In this document: positions 1 to 9,056 of the stretch, piece after piece
Position numbering within the stretch: position 1 is the stretch's first letter
How the letters are laid out: each line of letters starts with the position of its first letter
NCBI GenBank assembly: GCA_050084515.1
Contig: CM114272.1
Coordinates: 30,442,001-30,506,000 of the forward strand
From: Blasia pusilla
Lineage: Eukaryota; Marchantiophyta; Marchantiopsida; Blasiales
Direction: 5' to 3'
DNA length: 64,000 nt
The notes under the pieces: generated by a model
Database searches by the model: none
What the model was told of the DNA's origin: nothing
The model's input: the letters and a program-made list of their open reading frames with translations, nothing else
Program-made: the position numbers and the translations under genes

Positions 1-45
1 ACGGGTTGCAGGAACCCATGTAATTTTCTTACGGGTTGAGTTTGG

Positions 46-1536
46 ATGTGCAAGATTGTATCGGAGGGGAATGTCACCCACCACTGGATCCAGGACTGCG
101 ATCGGGTGAAGAAGGTGCTTACGACGCACCCGGGAGAGTACAAGGGGTTCTTGGGCGATGCCCTTGTAAATCAGATGCTTGCAAAGGGTGCTCAGATAAA
201 AAAGAAAACTTGGGCAAATAAGTTTATTTCCCAAGATGCAGCCCTAACAATCCTTTGCTGGTCGAAGATACAGGCCGCGAAGAAGAGCGCTGCACTGGAG
301 CTGGAGCGGAGGGAGAAAGTATCTGGGTCTGAATGCGCAAAATTCATCCAAGCTGTAGTATCTGCAGCCACGAAATACACGGCGAGCAAGATGCAACGAT
401 ACATCAGCATTCTCAACCCCAAACTTGGACCGGAGTTCTACAAGGAGCTGAAGGCGATTATCAAGCGCCAGCGGAAAAGGGATGAAGATCCGCAAGGTTG
501 GATTGGGGAGAAAGTGTCCCTGGATCGCGTGCATCGGTTTGCTTTGTCCGGCATAAGCGAGTTTAGGAGGATCCAACTGATGAAAATTAGTCTCGAGGGC
601 ATAGAGGCCCAGAAGAGGGCGGCACACCATCCTCCGGGTGTGTCCGATCCAGTGATCTCCCACTGGCTACGCGAATGGTCGTTCTGGGACGCGTTGCGGG
701 TTATCGGGAAGTCCGTGCTGGACACTCTGCAAGCGGAGCTCAAAAGATTAGAGCCGATTCCGGACGAAGCAAACGTGGAAAGTTCTGTAGATTTCGAGGT
801 TTGGCTCGATGACATCCGGGACAAGCCAATAAAAAACCCAGGATTCAAGACAATGCTCAAGGTTTGCGTCCTCCCTCAGGCAGAGCTTGACGAAGAAATC
901 GAGGGGAACAAACGGGATCAAGCAAAGAAGAAGCGAGATCTACAAGAGCAGACGGCCGATTCAGTTGGAGTAAAAGTTGCTCAACGGATGGTCTTCAGGT
1001 ACCTCGTCCAGTGTAAGAATGCAGGTACCTGGGGACAATTACCGGCAGCCTTGAAGTTGTGGGCTTCGCCGCCTGATGGAGAGACATTCTCCATGTACGA
1101 CATGGAGATGGGGCAACACATGTCTCATTGGGAGGTGGAGAATTGCCCCATTTGGCTTGACTTCAACGACCCTGAAGACATCACCGATAAGGATTTACGA
1201 GTGCTTCATGATGCAGTGGCCTCAAGACAAGACGACATCCCCAATTTTGTGCAGCCTAAAGACTTCTTCGGAAGAGATGCGAAAGAGCAAGCCCACGAGA
1301 CAGCTGAGTTGGCTTCCAAGGTCCGCACAGCAAAAGACAAATCCACAGCGAGTCTCAAAGGCAAGGCGAGGGGAGGGAAAAATTCCGAGGCTGAGTCTTC
1401 CCAAAGAGAGGCTAAAGATTCAAGGCCAGAGGCGGAATCGTCCGGGCGAGCGGGGAGAGAGGGTCGGATCAGGTCCTCGGCAAAAAAAACCCCACCAGAG
1501 TCTGAGGTCATAGAGACCCCGACAAGCCGTTTATAG
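46..1536 (+). CDS. uncharacterised N-terminal region of a DNA-methyltransferase-like gene
   Basis: I do not recognise this 496-codon reading frame. It starts at an ATG at 46, with an in-frame TGA at 37-39 upstream, so it may be a true start or an internal exon of a gene beginning outside the window. Residues about 1-390 look globular, rich in Lys, Glu and Trp. The last 90 or so residues are low-complexity Lys/Arg/Glu/Ser, like a nuclear tail. It ends at a single TAG (1534-1536), but the same frame stays open for a further 600 bases, immediately continuing with a basic KRKRE patch and then methyltransferase-like sequence. I infer one protein of about 700 codons in exon 1, interrupted by one stop. 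Whether the stop is a mutation, an assembly error or a readthrough codon cannot be told here. Confidence 0.5.
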   Translation: MCKIVSEGNVTHHWIQDCDRVKKVLTTHPGEYKGFLGDALVNQMLAKGAQIKKKTWANKFISQDAALTILCWSKIQAAKKSAALELERREKVSGSECAKFIQAVVSAATKYTASKMQRYISILNPKLGPEFYKELKAIIKRQRKRDEDPQGWIGEKVSLDRVHRFALSGISEFRRIQLMKISLEGIEAQKRAAHHPPGVSDPVISHWLREWSFWDALRVIGKSVLDTLQAELKRLEPIPDEANVESSVDFEVWLDDIRDKPIKNPGFKTMLKVCVLPQAELDEEIEGNKRDQAKKKRDLQEQTADSVGVKVAQRMVFRYLVQCKNAGTWGQLPAALKLWASPPDGETFSMYDMEMGQHMSHWEVENCPIWLDFNDPEDITDKDLRVLHDAVASRQDDIPNFVQPKDFFGRDAKEQAHETAELASKVRTAKDKSTASLKGKARGGKNSEAESSQREAKDSRPEAESSGRAGREGRIRSSAKKTPPESEVIETPTSRL

Positions 1537-2082
1537 ACTCGGGAGAAGCGGAAGCGAGAGGTGCCAGGGTTGTCCCAAGGAGAATACAGTCCATCATCCT
1601 TGGGAAGACATAGACAAACAATGACCCGGACAAGCATCCTCCTTCAATTCACTCCTTTACTGGATGAGCTGAAAAGCTTCAGTTCTCAAGCGTCGACACC
1701 AGCCATCGATAAACTGACAACGCTGGGACGGAAGCTCCAACGAAACGGGCACGTTGCCTGGACGGTGAATGGAGTGGTCGAAGAGGTTGCGGTGGATCTC
1801 TTGATCGCTGATCTGCCCTCGGGGTTGCGACAGTGGGGCGAGAATCCTTCGGACGGGGTACCTGAGTGGAATGTGCCGCTCTCTTATGACCAAATCGCGC
1901 TATTGTTCTCCTTTGCAGACGCCTATCTGAGTGACAGGGGTTGCTTCTTGGTGTTGACTGGAGGGAGCGAGGACGAGCTCTTCAACCTACAATGCATCAA
2001 GAGTTTGCTAAAGTGGAGGACGGCGCAATCGTGGATCATAAAAAACGAGTACCCACTCCGATCCGCGACGAGTCAGATTCGG
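1537..2082 (+). CDS. permuted (beta-class) N4/N6 DNA methyltransferase-like, catalytic-motif half (exon 1, second part)
   Basis: In frame with the preceding ORF after its TAG; an internal ATG lies at 1621. Near the middle is VDLLIADLPSGLRQW, which matches the context of the motif IV loop of amino-methyltransferases (usual core D/N/S-P-P-Y/F/W), followed by PEWNVP and then a hydrophobic strand ending in CFLVLTGG, as expected after that loop. The usual PPY core is PSG here, so catalysis is doubtful. The exon ends at a good donor, CGG|GTAAGG, with GT at 2083-2084. Motif IV preceding the SAM-binding motif (found in exon 2) is the beta-class order of bacterial N4-cytosine/N6-adenine enzymes. Identification rests on motif order and local similarity; an unrelated Rossmann-fold methyltransferase is possible. 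Confidence 0.5.
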
Positions 2083-2630
2083 GTAAGGCTCAATTCCTGT
2101 AGTATAATCTCAATTATATTTTCAAATCCGGGTAAGGCTCAATGAGTGTTAATCTCCGTTGTTTTTGTCCGTGAGCAACCCGTCGGAAGGCGACGGGTTC
2201 TTTGGCTTAGAGCAGCCCATGCTCGGCTGAGAGCAACCCGTCGGTTTCCGACGGGTTGCATCTTTCCCACATACACAAGGAAAACCGTGGTGTACCTGTG
2301 ACCCGAAGGAACCTGACGGGTTGCAGTTGCTTTTGGTTTTTCCCTGTGTTTCCGGAAAGCTGCAACCCGTCTGATAGCGACGGGTTGCTCTCAGCCGAGC
2401 ATGGGCTCGCTTAGGCCAAGAACCCGTCGCCTCCGACGGGTTGCTCATGGATAAAAACAACGGAGAGCCCGACGGTTCTTTTTAGTCACGACCAACCCGT
2501 CGGAAGGCGGCGGTTGGCGGGACAAAACAACCCGCGGACTTCGCATAGTTGATCCAAAGTTAGTAATTGAAAAAGTTCTCAAGCCGACTTCTTTAGTTTC
2601 TGACATTGTTTCCAACGTGCTTCTTTACAG
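2083..2630 (+). other. inferred intron containing a foldback repeat
   Basis: Bounded by donor GTAAGG at 2083 and acceptor TTCTTTACAG ending at 2630, joining two halves of one methyltransferase-like fold in phase 0. The segment GGGTAAGGCTCAAT occurs twice, at the donor (about 2081) and again about 50 bases downstream (about 2131), so a duplicate donor exists. Most of the interior is the foldback element at 2154-2465 plus further degenerate copies of its ACCCGTCGG core up to about 2540. Confidence 0.6.
2154..2465. repeat. foldback (MITE-like) inverted-repeat element
   Basis: The outer ends are CTCCGTTGTTTTTGTCC and GGATAAAAACAACGGAG, near-perfect inverted repeats. Each arm continues inward for about 90 bases as the reverse complement of the other, including GAGCATGGGCT-type and CAACCCGTCGG blocks. 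Inside each arm are smaller perfect hairpins, for example GCAACCCGTCGG-TTT-CCGACGGGTTGC near 2230-2257. No coding sequence and no clear target-site duplication were seen. Confidence 0.75.
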
Positions 2631-3144
2631 ATGGACCACTCCTACGTGTACTGCTTCGTTTGGCCCGAGCATAATTTCGAGGTGTTCAAGATCCAGGATC
2701 CTGTGGATCCATGCTCAGATGGATACAGCTTAGATAGTTTGTACAATTCCCCCCCGGGAATTTACATGCAAGACAGTACCCCACTTCTGGGAGGAAGGGA
2801 AAAAATCGTCAGCCTTGATGCAAACGCTCATCGAGCTCTGCTCAAGGCCGGGTAACTTGGTGTTTGACTTAGTGGGACTTTCAGGGGCAAGTATCAAAGG
2901 CGCCTGGCAGAGTGGCAGGAACATTCTGTGCCTCGAGGGAAGGCAGGAACTGTTTGACCTTTGCAAGGAGGCAAAGGCAGAATACGAAAGGCTCGTTGGG
3001 GCGTACAACTCTCCACCGAGGCCGAGAGCTCCGGTTCTAGACCCACCATTGGTTGTGACTCCATTGTCACTTCCAACGATTCCAAAAATCGGGAGGGCAA
3101 GGCCGAAAGTAATGTTGCAAGAGCTCTCGGAGGATGACAAGTGA
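2631..3144 (+). CDS. permuted N4/N6 DNA methyltransferase-like, SAM-binding half (exon 2, frameshifted)
   Basis: It starts right after the acceptor at 2630. The first part (2631 to about 2800) reads in one frame (begins MDHSYVYC, continuing with FVWPEHNFEVF). The C-terminal part reads in the next frame and contains LIELCSRPGNLVFDLVG followed by LSGAS, then GRNILCLE. This is the layout of the motif X-motif I block of beta-class enzymes (x-PGD-VLD-PFxGSGTT, then GR-IGxE). The canonical DPFxGxG is changed to DLVGLSG. The frame changes most simply at a six-A run at 2800-2805, consistent with a single-base indel. A Pro-rich tail and a GAT-GAC-AAG-TGA end follow. A pseudogene or an assembly error are both possible; the fold assignment is moderate. 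Confidence 0.5.
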
Positions 3145-3189
3145 GTTCAAAGAACTCAACAACTCAGCTTGACTGTAGCGTTTGGAGTA

Positions 3190-4310
3190 GGGAGTTTTTT
3201 GATGATGAGGCAAAAGATTTCATACAATAGATCAAATGTACAGTTCCGAGCTTTTTTCGGATGATATAAAGGAGAAGATTTTTTCGAATGATGGTGGTGC
3301 TTGTAAAAGTTTGCTGAACATTTTTTATGTCTTTTTCAATGTGATCGTCTATGTACTCATGGACTTCTATTTTGCAACCCGCCGATTTCTCCCCGCTTGC
3401 AACTTTTCACTTTTTGACGACAACACCTTTTACCACTTCCAGGCAACCTATCGGTTCCAACAAAGTTGCCTGATCGACTCTTTCCCCTGTTGCTCCAACT
3501 TAAGAGGCAGTCTGGCGGGCTTCTTCCCTTGGCACCTTCCCCTCAACTCGTAAAGGCAAGTGTAGGCTTCTTTTCTTCTCTCAGACGTGTTGGATTCCTA
3601 CTACCTGTGCAATTGCCATAATGGTATTACCAAGGACGGAGCACATATTGATACTGGATGGATGTCACATTGCAGAGCGTACAAGGTATACTGCCGAGGA
3701 AGGTGGTGGGACTTAAATCAGGTTACATGGGACCGTTATAGCGTACCTAGGGGGGGCCAAGGCTCTCGAATTCGCCAACGTTTTCGATCCCCGTCTACAA
3801 TCGGCCAGAGGAGCCACTTGTATCCCAGGACATTCCTTTTGTAATGTCACCGAGGAGAGTTAGAAGTAAATTTGTAGATGACTAGGCTGAAGAAATCATA
3901 GACTAGGTCAAATGTACATTTCCGAGGTTCCTTCGGAGGTAATAAAGGTCCAAATTTTTTCAACCGACAATGGTGTTTGTAAAAGTTTGCTGGAAATTTT
4001 TTGGGACTAGTGCATTGTGTTATTTTAGCTACTCGGAATTACAATTTTGCAACCCATATGATTCCGACGGGTTGCAACTTTGAGCTTTTTGCCCACTGCA
4101 ACTTTTTAACCATTTCCAGGCAAGCTGTCGGATTCCGATAGGTTGGCTGCTTGAGTAATCGGACTCTTTCCCTGTGAGACCAACTTCTGACGCATTGTGG
4201 CGGGCTTCTTAACTTTTGGCTCGTTCCCCTACATTCGTCAAACCAGTTGTAGGCTTCTTTTCTTATCTAAGATGTGCAGGATTTCTATTACCTGTCGGAT
4301 TGCCATTTCG
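3190..4310. repeat. diverged tandem duplication downstream of the methyltransferase-like gene
   Basis: Sequence at about 3195-3650 recurs, diverged, at about 3865-4310 in the same order. Shared landmarks are the pairs near 3230/3905 (TCAAATGTACA), 3303/3979 (TTGTAAAAGTTTGCTG), 3375/4050 (GCAACCC), 3515/4200 (GGCGGGCTTCTT) and 3560/4250 (GTAGGCTTCTTTTCTT). Short ORFs in it (for example 3236-3553) are not conserved between copies, so I call no gene. It may be duplicated 3' untranslated sequence. Confidence 0.6.
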
Positions 4311-4319
4311 GATTCCCAA

Positions 4320-4984
4320 CTTGTTAGATTGTCGTGGGTGTAGGGTGGAAGAAAATCACTTCTAAAAATCTTTCCTTTCTAATGGTGAGCTTTCTTACGG
4401 GTTGGGAGGGATGCAGCTTCTCGGTTTCTTAGCTTTAGGATCTGAATGAAGGGACATCAGTTCCTCTTTACTCCAGACAGCTAACAATCTTTTGGTTCAA
4501 TTATCCTCTCATGTGTTCACATTTCACAAAGTTGGTCTTGAGCAGACACCATTCATAACCAACAGAAAGTTGGTTGTTGGGCAATTCAAGGGAGGCCATG
4601 ATGCAGGCAACAATCCCTGCAAAAAGAGAGGTAGGCATCCGTGTGGTCCTCCAACAAAAATACCCACGGGCACTGTTTTTTGTAGACCGAGACAGGTAAT
4701 GTTAAGAAACTTAGGCTCACATGGAGAGTGATGGAGAAATGTTTGTAGTGGTCTTATGATGTCTAATTTTTTTTCGCCCCAGAAAAAGGAGGTTTTTTTA
4801 GGGCCAAATTTGGACCACTACCTACTCTCTTCTAAAGATTTCATGAATTTGAAAGCAAACAAAAATTTCAAATATGTCAAAAAGTTTTGAAGAGAGGAGG
4901 CGGATTTGGCCCTTTTTTTTGAAGAGAGACTCTCCTCTCTTCCTCTCTTCCTCTCCTCTCTTACTCTCTCATGCCAGAATACTA
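4320..4984. other. no gene recognised
   Basis: A 79-codon ORF at 4492-4731 has no recognisable domain. A TAGTGGTC/GACCACTA pair brackets about 4746-4820, and CT/GA-rich runs fill 4918-4970. I see nothing functional. Confidence 0.4.
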
Positions 4985-5795
4985 GCCCCCGATATAAGGT
5001 AAATCAAGGAAAACTAGATCATTAGAATAGATAGAGCCCAAAACTACACTATTCCATATAATGCACGGTAAAGGTAAAGGTAAACATTATAAACATATAG
5101 ATTAATCTAGATAGGGGGAAAAATCAATAGAGGGGGATTTAGGGGGCAAAAAGTCTGTGTAGTTATATCTTCCCCAGCATACGGGTAGATCCACACAAGT
5201 ACAAAAAATCAACTCACACATATATATCGAGATCACAAAATTGCCCCCTAATTGGCAATTGGATTCCCCCAACTCTAGATAGCAGATATTACATCTCTCT
5301 AACATGATATACTATTTTATATACACCTTGGACATATCCATTTTCCCGTGGGAACTACATCAAGAGGGGGGGTCAAACATGACATATGGCACTCTCGAGA
5401 ACAACCATCACATACCAACATGGTGGCTACGCCCCTTGCAGATCCACACAAAATACACCTCAAGCCTATACGTACCACTACCAAGCTCGGATCCATTGTC
5501 CCGTCCACGTTCGGAAGGTAATATGGCGCTAACTTGTGCACATGATCCTTCCAAACCATACCATCCTGTCCCTCCAACATGAGGACTCCGATCGGTAACA
5601 CCTCGCGTACACGTAGACTCGTGCGCCCTATAGTAATATCTAGAGTTGTGGGTACCGCGTACTATAAATATATGTAATCTCCAAGATGAAACCTCCTAAT
5701 CCCTAGACAATAACCTCCTCTAGGAATGGTTGAGTACCTCAAGGTATCCCTATGCTAAGCCATAGCTAAGTTCTCAAAGGCCATGGGCATAATTG
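4985..5795 (-). mobile_element. Ty3/gypsy 3' fragment (integrase C terminus, PHD finger, 3' noncoding)
   Basis: The stretch matches element D (47340 to about 48125) in the same orientation: about 300 bases of 3' noncoding sequence, then the PHD coding segment, then the integrase C-terminal region. Homology breaks at about 5795, after the segment matching the conserved AFENLAIAQH part. The rest of the element is missing, so this is a truncated copy preceding element A. Confidence 0.8.
5317..5795 (-). pseudogene. Ty3/gypsy integrase C-terminal tail with C4HC3 PHD finger
   Basis: Read on the minus strand, the integrase tail contains VLMLEGQDGMVWKDH, then a PHD finger: CILC, CDGC, EC-H-MSC and CPRC give a complete Cys4-His-Cys3 set with typical spacing (MLVCDGC, LTPPL, GKWICPRC). 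The ORF ends just after the finger. PHD fingers read histone H3 tails; here the finger occupies the place where chromoviruses carry a chromodomain, so it may steer integration to particular chromatin (inference). The upstream integrase portion in 5602-5795 is out of frame or degraded and the catalytic core is absent. Confidence 0.8.
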
Positions 5796-6265
5796 TCACA
5801 TCTGAGCAGCCGATAGGCCGAGATCTATCGTGGATAGGGCGTAGGAGCCAGCGGACTATCTTGAGTGTAACTTTGTCCCACGGTGTTGGATGAGGTTAAC
5901 GATAGGTCCATTATGTCAGGAACGTCGTTTCTAACAACTTTCATGTTGAGGTCTTTTACAGCTGGATGACTTGTTGACCCCTTAGAAACTTGTGCGCGCA
6001 GGTTACTAAGGGGAGGGTTATTTTTAGGGAAAGAGCCTTTTGGCTCTTCCCAATCCTATATAAGAGAGGAAGATGGCTTTCCTAAGCCATCTTTCTCATG
6101 TTGGGCCGTTGGAGCACCTCCCTTGTATGTGTGTGAGATAGGACTAGGGTGCTAGCGTCCGGATTCCTTGATAGCACAGGGTGGACGAGGCTCGATATAC
6201 CGATGTAGATTGAGTAGAGTTTTAGGCCGGGTGTTCCTTTTTTACTACTCTTTATTTTTCCAGCT
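5796..6265 (+). promoter_or_regulatory. unassigned region upstream of element A gag, with TATA-like motif and two hairpins
   Basis: No coding sequence recognised. CCTATATAAGAGAGG near 6053-6067 looks like a TATA box. It lies between two short hairpins, AAGAGCC-TTTT-GGCTCTT near 6022-6045 and AGATGGCTT-TCCTA-AGCCATCT near 6071-6092. Position and content would suit a plant-type LTR promoter and leader for element A, but no matching second LTR is present in the window, so this is inference. Confidence 0.3.
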
Positions 6266-6276
6266 TCAGCCCCACA

Positions 6277-6696
6277 GTGGAGTTCTTCCGACAGTTGGGG
6301 AAGATTTACCAAGGCGTACGCACCGACAAGCTGAAGAGTCTACAGGATTTTCAGCGACGATCGGGTGAGAGTCTGAGAGAGGCATTCACATGCATGAGGA
6401 GGCTGATCATTGCTACGTTTGGAGTGAATGAGACACAGTCAGTCTTGTATTGGTACGGGGTTCTAGACCGAGAACTACGGAGGAGAGTTCGAGATGTGGT
6501 GCTCATTCACACAGCGAAGCCCACATTGAAGGTGGTCTTTGAGTTGTCTGAGCGTATTGAGCTCAACATGAGTGAGGAACGGGTAGTGACCGCTGGACTT
6601 TATCGAGAGTCGACGGGTCCACGAGCGACGGTGATCCCACAGGTGCCACCGCAAGCACCAGTACCACGGGAGCGGGCTAGTGTGCCTAGAGAGTAG
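6277..6696 (+). pseudogene. gag: element A gag capsid-type domain (5' truncated)
   Basis: The 139-codon segment contains the plant/algal retrotransposon gag signature: YQGVRTDKLKSLQDFQRRSG, then GESLREAFTCMRRLI and a later ERIELNMSEERV. It aligns with the minus-strand gag of element C (43138-43802), which has a longer N terminus, so this copy lacks its start; there is no ATG at the head of the frame. It ends at TAG 6694-6696, where the partner sequence continues. Gag packages the element RNA into particles. Confidence 0.75.
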
Positions 6697-7102
6697 GGCG
6701 GGTAATTGTGAGCCTATGAGGCAACGACCCGTACTTACATATGTTGCCCAACAGGGACCGATGTGGTCTTGTTGGACGTATGGAGGGGCCCATAGGCAGA
6801 GAAACTGCCCACAGCATGGGAGAGGACCACCAACGCCTCCGATTGCTCAGGAGCCACAGAGGATGGCCCCACCACAGCACCAGTGTGACCATTGCCATAG
6901 ATATGGTCACACTAGGGATAGATGTTTTGACCTTCGCCGAGGGGCACGTCCAAAGGTAGGCCGAGGGCCTGGGGGCGGTCGTCCTGGAGGAGGTCGAGGA
7001 GTTCTTCTTGGACGTGGTGGTAGAGGACCACCACCAGCCAGAGGAGATGGAGCAAGAGCACCAGAGCCGGCACTTCTCTCACGCATCGATCAGTTGGAGT
7101 AG
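6697..7102 (+). pseudogene. gag: element A nucleocapsid region with CCHC zinc knuckles
   Basis: Two knuckles are visible. CDHCHRYGHTRDRC at about 6884-6925 is a full C-x2-C-x4-H-x4-C knuckle. CWTYGGAHRQRNC at about 6770-6808 has its second Cys replaced by Tyr. A Gly/Arg-rich RNA-binding-like tail follows to 7102. Element C shows the matching CYYCHRYGHTHARY, where the last Cys is lost. Knuckles bind element RNA during packaging. Confidence 0.8.
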
Positions 7103-7735
7103 AGGATTGCTGCCATGACAATGATGTAGCTTAGGGAAGGCACGGAGCTACAAGCAGCTAGTGTGACTCCAACTTCTACCTCTTACCTTAACCCGGGTGA
7201 GGATCTCGCCAGTATAGGATTTATATGTAGTGCAGCCTAGGTTGAGGCAGCTCGAGTGGTGACTCGGGGTGCTGCGAGAGGCACCGAGCCATCGAGAGGT
7301 GGAGTTGAGATTGACCCACCAGAGGGGACCGATGGGCGGCAGGCCAGGGTTCCACAGTCGTTCACATTGTCGGAGGCACTACACACACCATCGATGGTGC
7401 CTCGACGACCAGCGGTGCCTATAGTTCAGGCACCTACGTCGACGTCACGAGAAGTTGGAGTGATAACTCCTATGCCGGCTTGAGTGGAGTCAGTGTCGAC
7501 CATAGTGTTGGAGGTGGCCACCAGAGTGAGTCAGACTCCGCTATTTTCCGCCATAGAGTTGGCGACGTTGGGGGTTGGACCAACTGAGGTGTTCCGATTG
7601 GCCGCCACGTTGTGTGAGCATGGAGAGATGACTGTTTCTTGTTTAGAGGTAGTTGAGGAGGTGGTGGACTTGCCCTCAGAGCCGGTGTTGGGGACGTTCC
7701 CCACATAATCATGGCATGCGGCGGCGGCGGCGAAG
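7103..7735 (+). pseudogene. element A gag-protease spacer
   Basis: Open but frame-broken Pro/Thr/Ser-rich segments (7256-7483 and 7484-7708) that match the same region of element C (42187-42489): the block TPLFSAIELATLGVGPTEVF here corresponds to TPLFFAFDVMTLGVRPPRLF there. No known domain; likely a polyprotein linker. Confidence 0.55.
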
Positions 7736-8105
7736 TTGGTAGATATGCCAGCTCGACCAGCCATAGAGCGAGCAGTGGTGACATCTAGAGTAGTGTTACT
7801 GGATAACCGAGCTGGAGTATTTCGCTTGGTTAGCCGGACGGGGACAGTATATCACCCGCAGCACGTCCTACTTGATTCGGGAGCGCAACCCTTGATGTTA
7901 GAGAAGACGACGTGTTTAGCCTTGGGGTTACGGAAGGCCGACATTAAGCCTTGTCCCTTCCAAATACTAACCTCGATTGGGGACGTATCACCCACTCAGT
8001 ATATGACTCCACAGGAGATTTTTGTCAGAGTCCAGCCAGAGCATGCGACGGATAGTGCTATGGTGCGCACACGTGCGATTACGACACTAGCTGAGTCGTA
8101 CGATG
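7736..8105 (+). pseudogene. pro: element A retropepsin-type aspartic protease (interrupted)
   Basis: VLLDSGAQPLML at about 7865-7900 holds the Asp-Ser-Gly active-site triad of retroviral-type aspartic proteases. The frame continues to TLAESYDV, where element B is inserted at 8106. The last part of the domain (LVGSTVLYPLGF) resumes at 12945 in the same frame once the insertion is discounted. The enzyme would mature the Gag-Pol polyprotein. Element C has DSR in place of DSG. Confidence 0.8.
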
Positions 8106-8107
8106 TG

Positions 8108-8233
8108 TCGTGCGCATACACATCGCTACACAACATACATCGTTGTCACCGAACACACACACAAACACGCATGATCCCATGCTAACTCATGGCATCCAAA
8201 CAACGAGACAAGAAGTACCAAAATATCTCCAAT
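8108..8233. repeat. 126-bp repeat X, copy 1
   Basis: Lies between the element A target site and the element B 3' LTR. Begins TCGTGCGCATACACATCG and ends ATATCTCCAAT. Near identical to copy 2 (8751-8876) in direct orientation, and to an inverted copy beside element C (45948-46070). No coding sequence; origin unknown. Confidence 0.8.
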
Positions 8234-8746
8234 AAAGTAAGATCCAATCTCTCTCTACACCATCTCACACCATAGCTCTCAAAGGTGTGCACTCTCGCTC
8301 ATGTCAAACCAAACCCACTCTCCTAATGAGAGGCTTGGGTTACACTCACAAGGCAAGGTACCATAGCTCCGCCGCCTCATGCCAAGAGGTTCAACAAAGA
8401 GAGAATGAGCTCTCAAGCTCTCTCTCCTTCAGGTATACCCCTCCCCTCTCCCAAGCTCTCTCCATGGTAACCTATTCTCCCAAGTCACCTCCTTGGCTCT
8501 TGACCTGATGTAGGAGTTCAAGGGCCACTTACCAAAAATAGAAAGTCGATCATATACTCAAAATGGCACTTACCTAAAATAGTAAGTTCTTCAATATGGC
8601 TCCAAATGAGCCGAAACGAAGGGGAAACATGCTCTCTTAGGTTTCCTGGGGTCTCAGCAGCTCATCCGCGACCTACTAAGCATGTCCTCCACTACTCACG
8701 AAGGCACTCTATTAGATCTCACCGATCTATCCTAAAAGACGTGACA
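8231..8746 (-). repeat. element B 3' LTR
   Basis: From 8233 to 8746 it is near identical to 12427-12940, both 514 bases. In element sense it begins TGTCACG (plus-strand GTGACA at 8741-8746). Its outer edge at 8231-8233 runs straight into repeat X1 and lacks the TG seen at the other LTR. ORFs in it (for example 8287-8508) recur because it is an LTR and are not genes. Confidence 0.8.
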
Positions 8747-8750
8747 GCTA

Positions 8751-8876
8751 TCGTGCGCATACACATCGCTACACAACATACATTGCTGTCACCGAACACA
8801 CACACAAACACGCATGATCCCATGTTAACTCATGGCATCCAAACAACAAGACAAGAAGTACCAAAATATCTCCAAT
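8751..8876. repeat. 126-bp repeat X, copy 2
   Basis: Lies just inside the element B 3' LTR, four bases from its edge, in the same orientation as copy 1. Only a few base differences from copy 1 are seen. The 5' LTR has no X on either side, so X is not an ordinary part of the LTR. Confidence 0.8.
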
Positions 8877-9056
8877 CGCCCCCCTAGCTGGTGGTTAGGT
8901 CCCTCTAACTCCAGATAGCCATCTATCCCTACCTACCATGATATACATCTCTCGGACGCTAAGAGCAAGAAGGCTGGGTGCTCATGTGGCCCCATCGTTA
9001 ATCGCCTCCTTGTCATCCATGTCAAAGACACAAGTCGGAATGTAGAACTACCTACT

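Noticed and set aside
1537-3144. Bacterial restriction-modification gene or contamination
   Set aside because: An intron with good splice sites and eukaryotic transposon surroundings argue against it; no partner nuclease is seen.
6884-6925. CCHC motif as a host zinc-finger gene
   Set aside because: Spacing and neighbours identify it as a retrotransposon nucleocapsid knuckle.
8287-8508. Small gene repeated at 12481-12702 and 45794-45994
   Set aside because: Repetition is explained by these being LTR copies; no domain and no conserved frame end.
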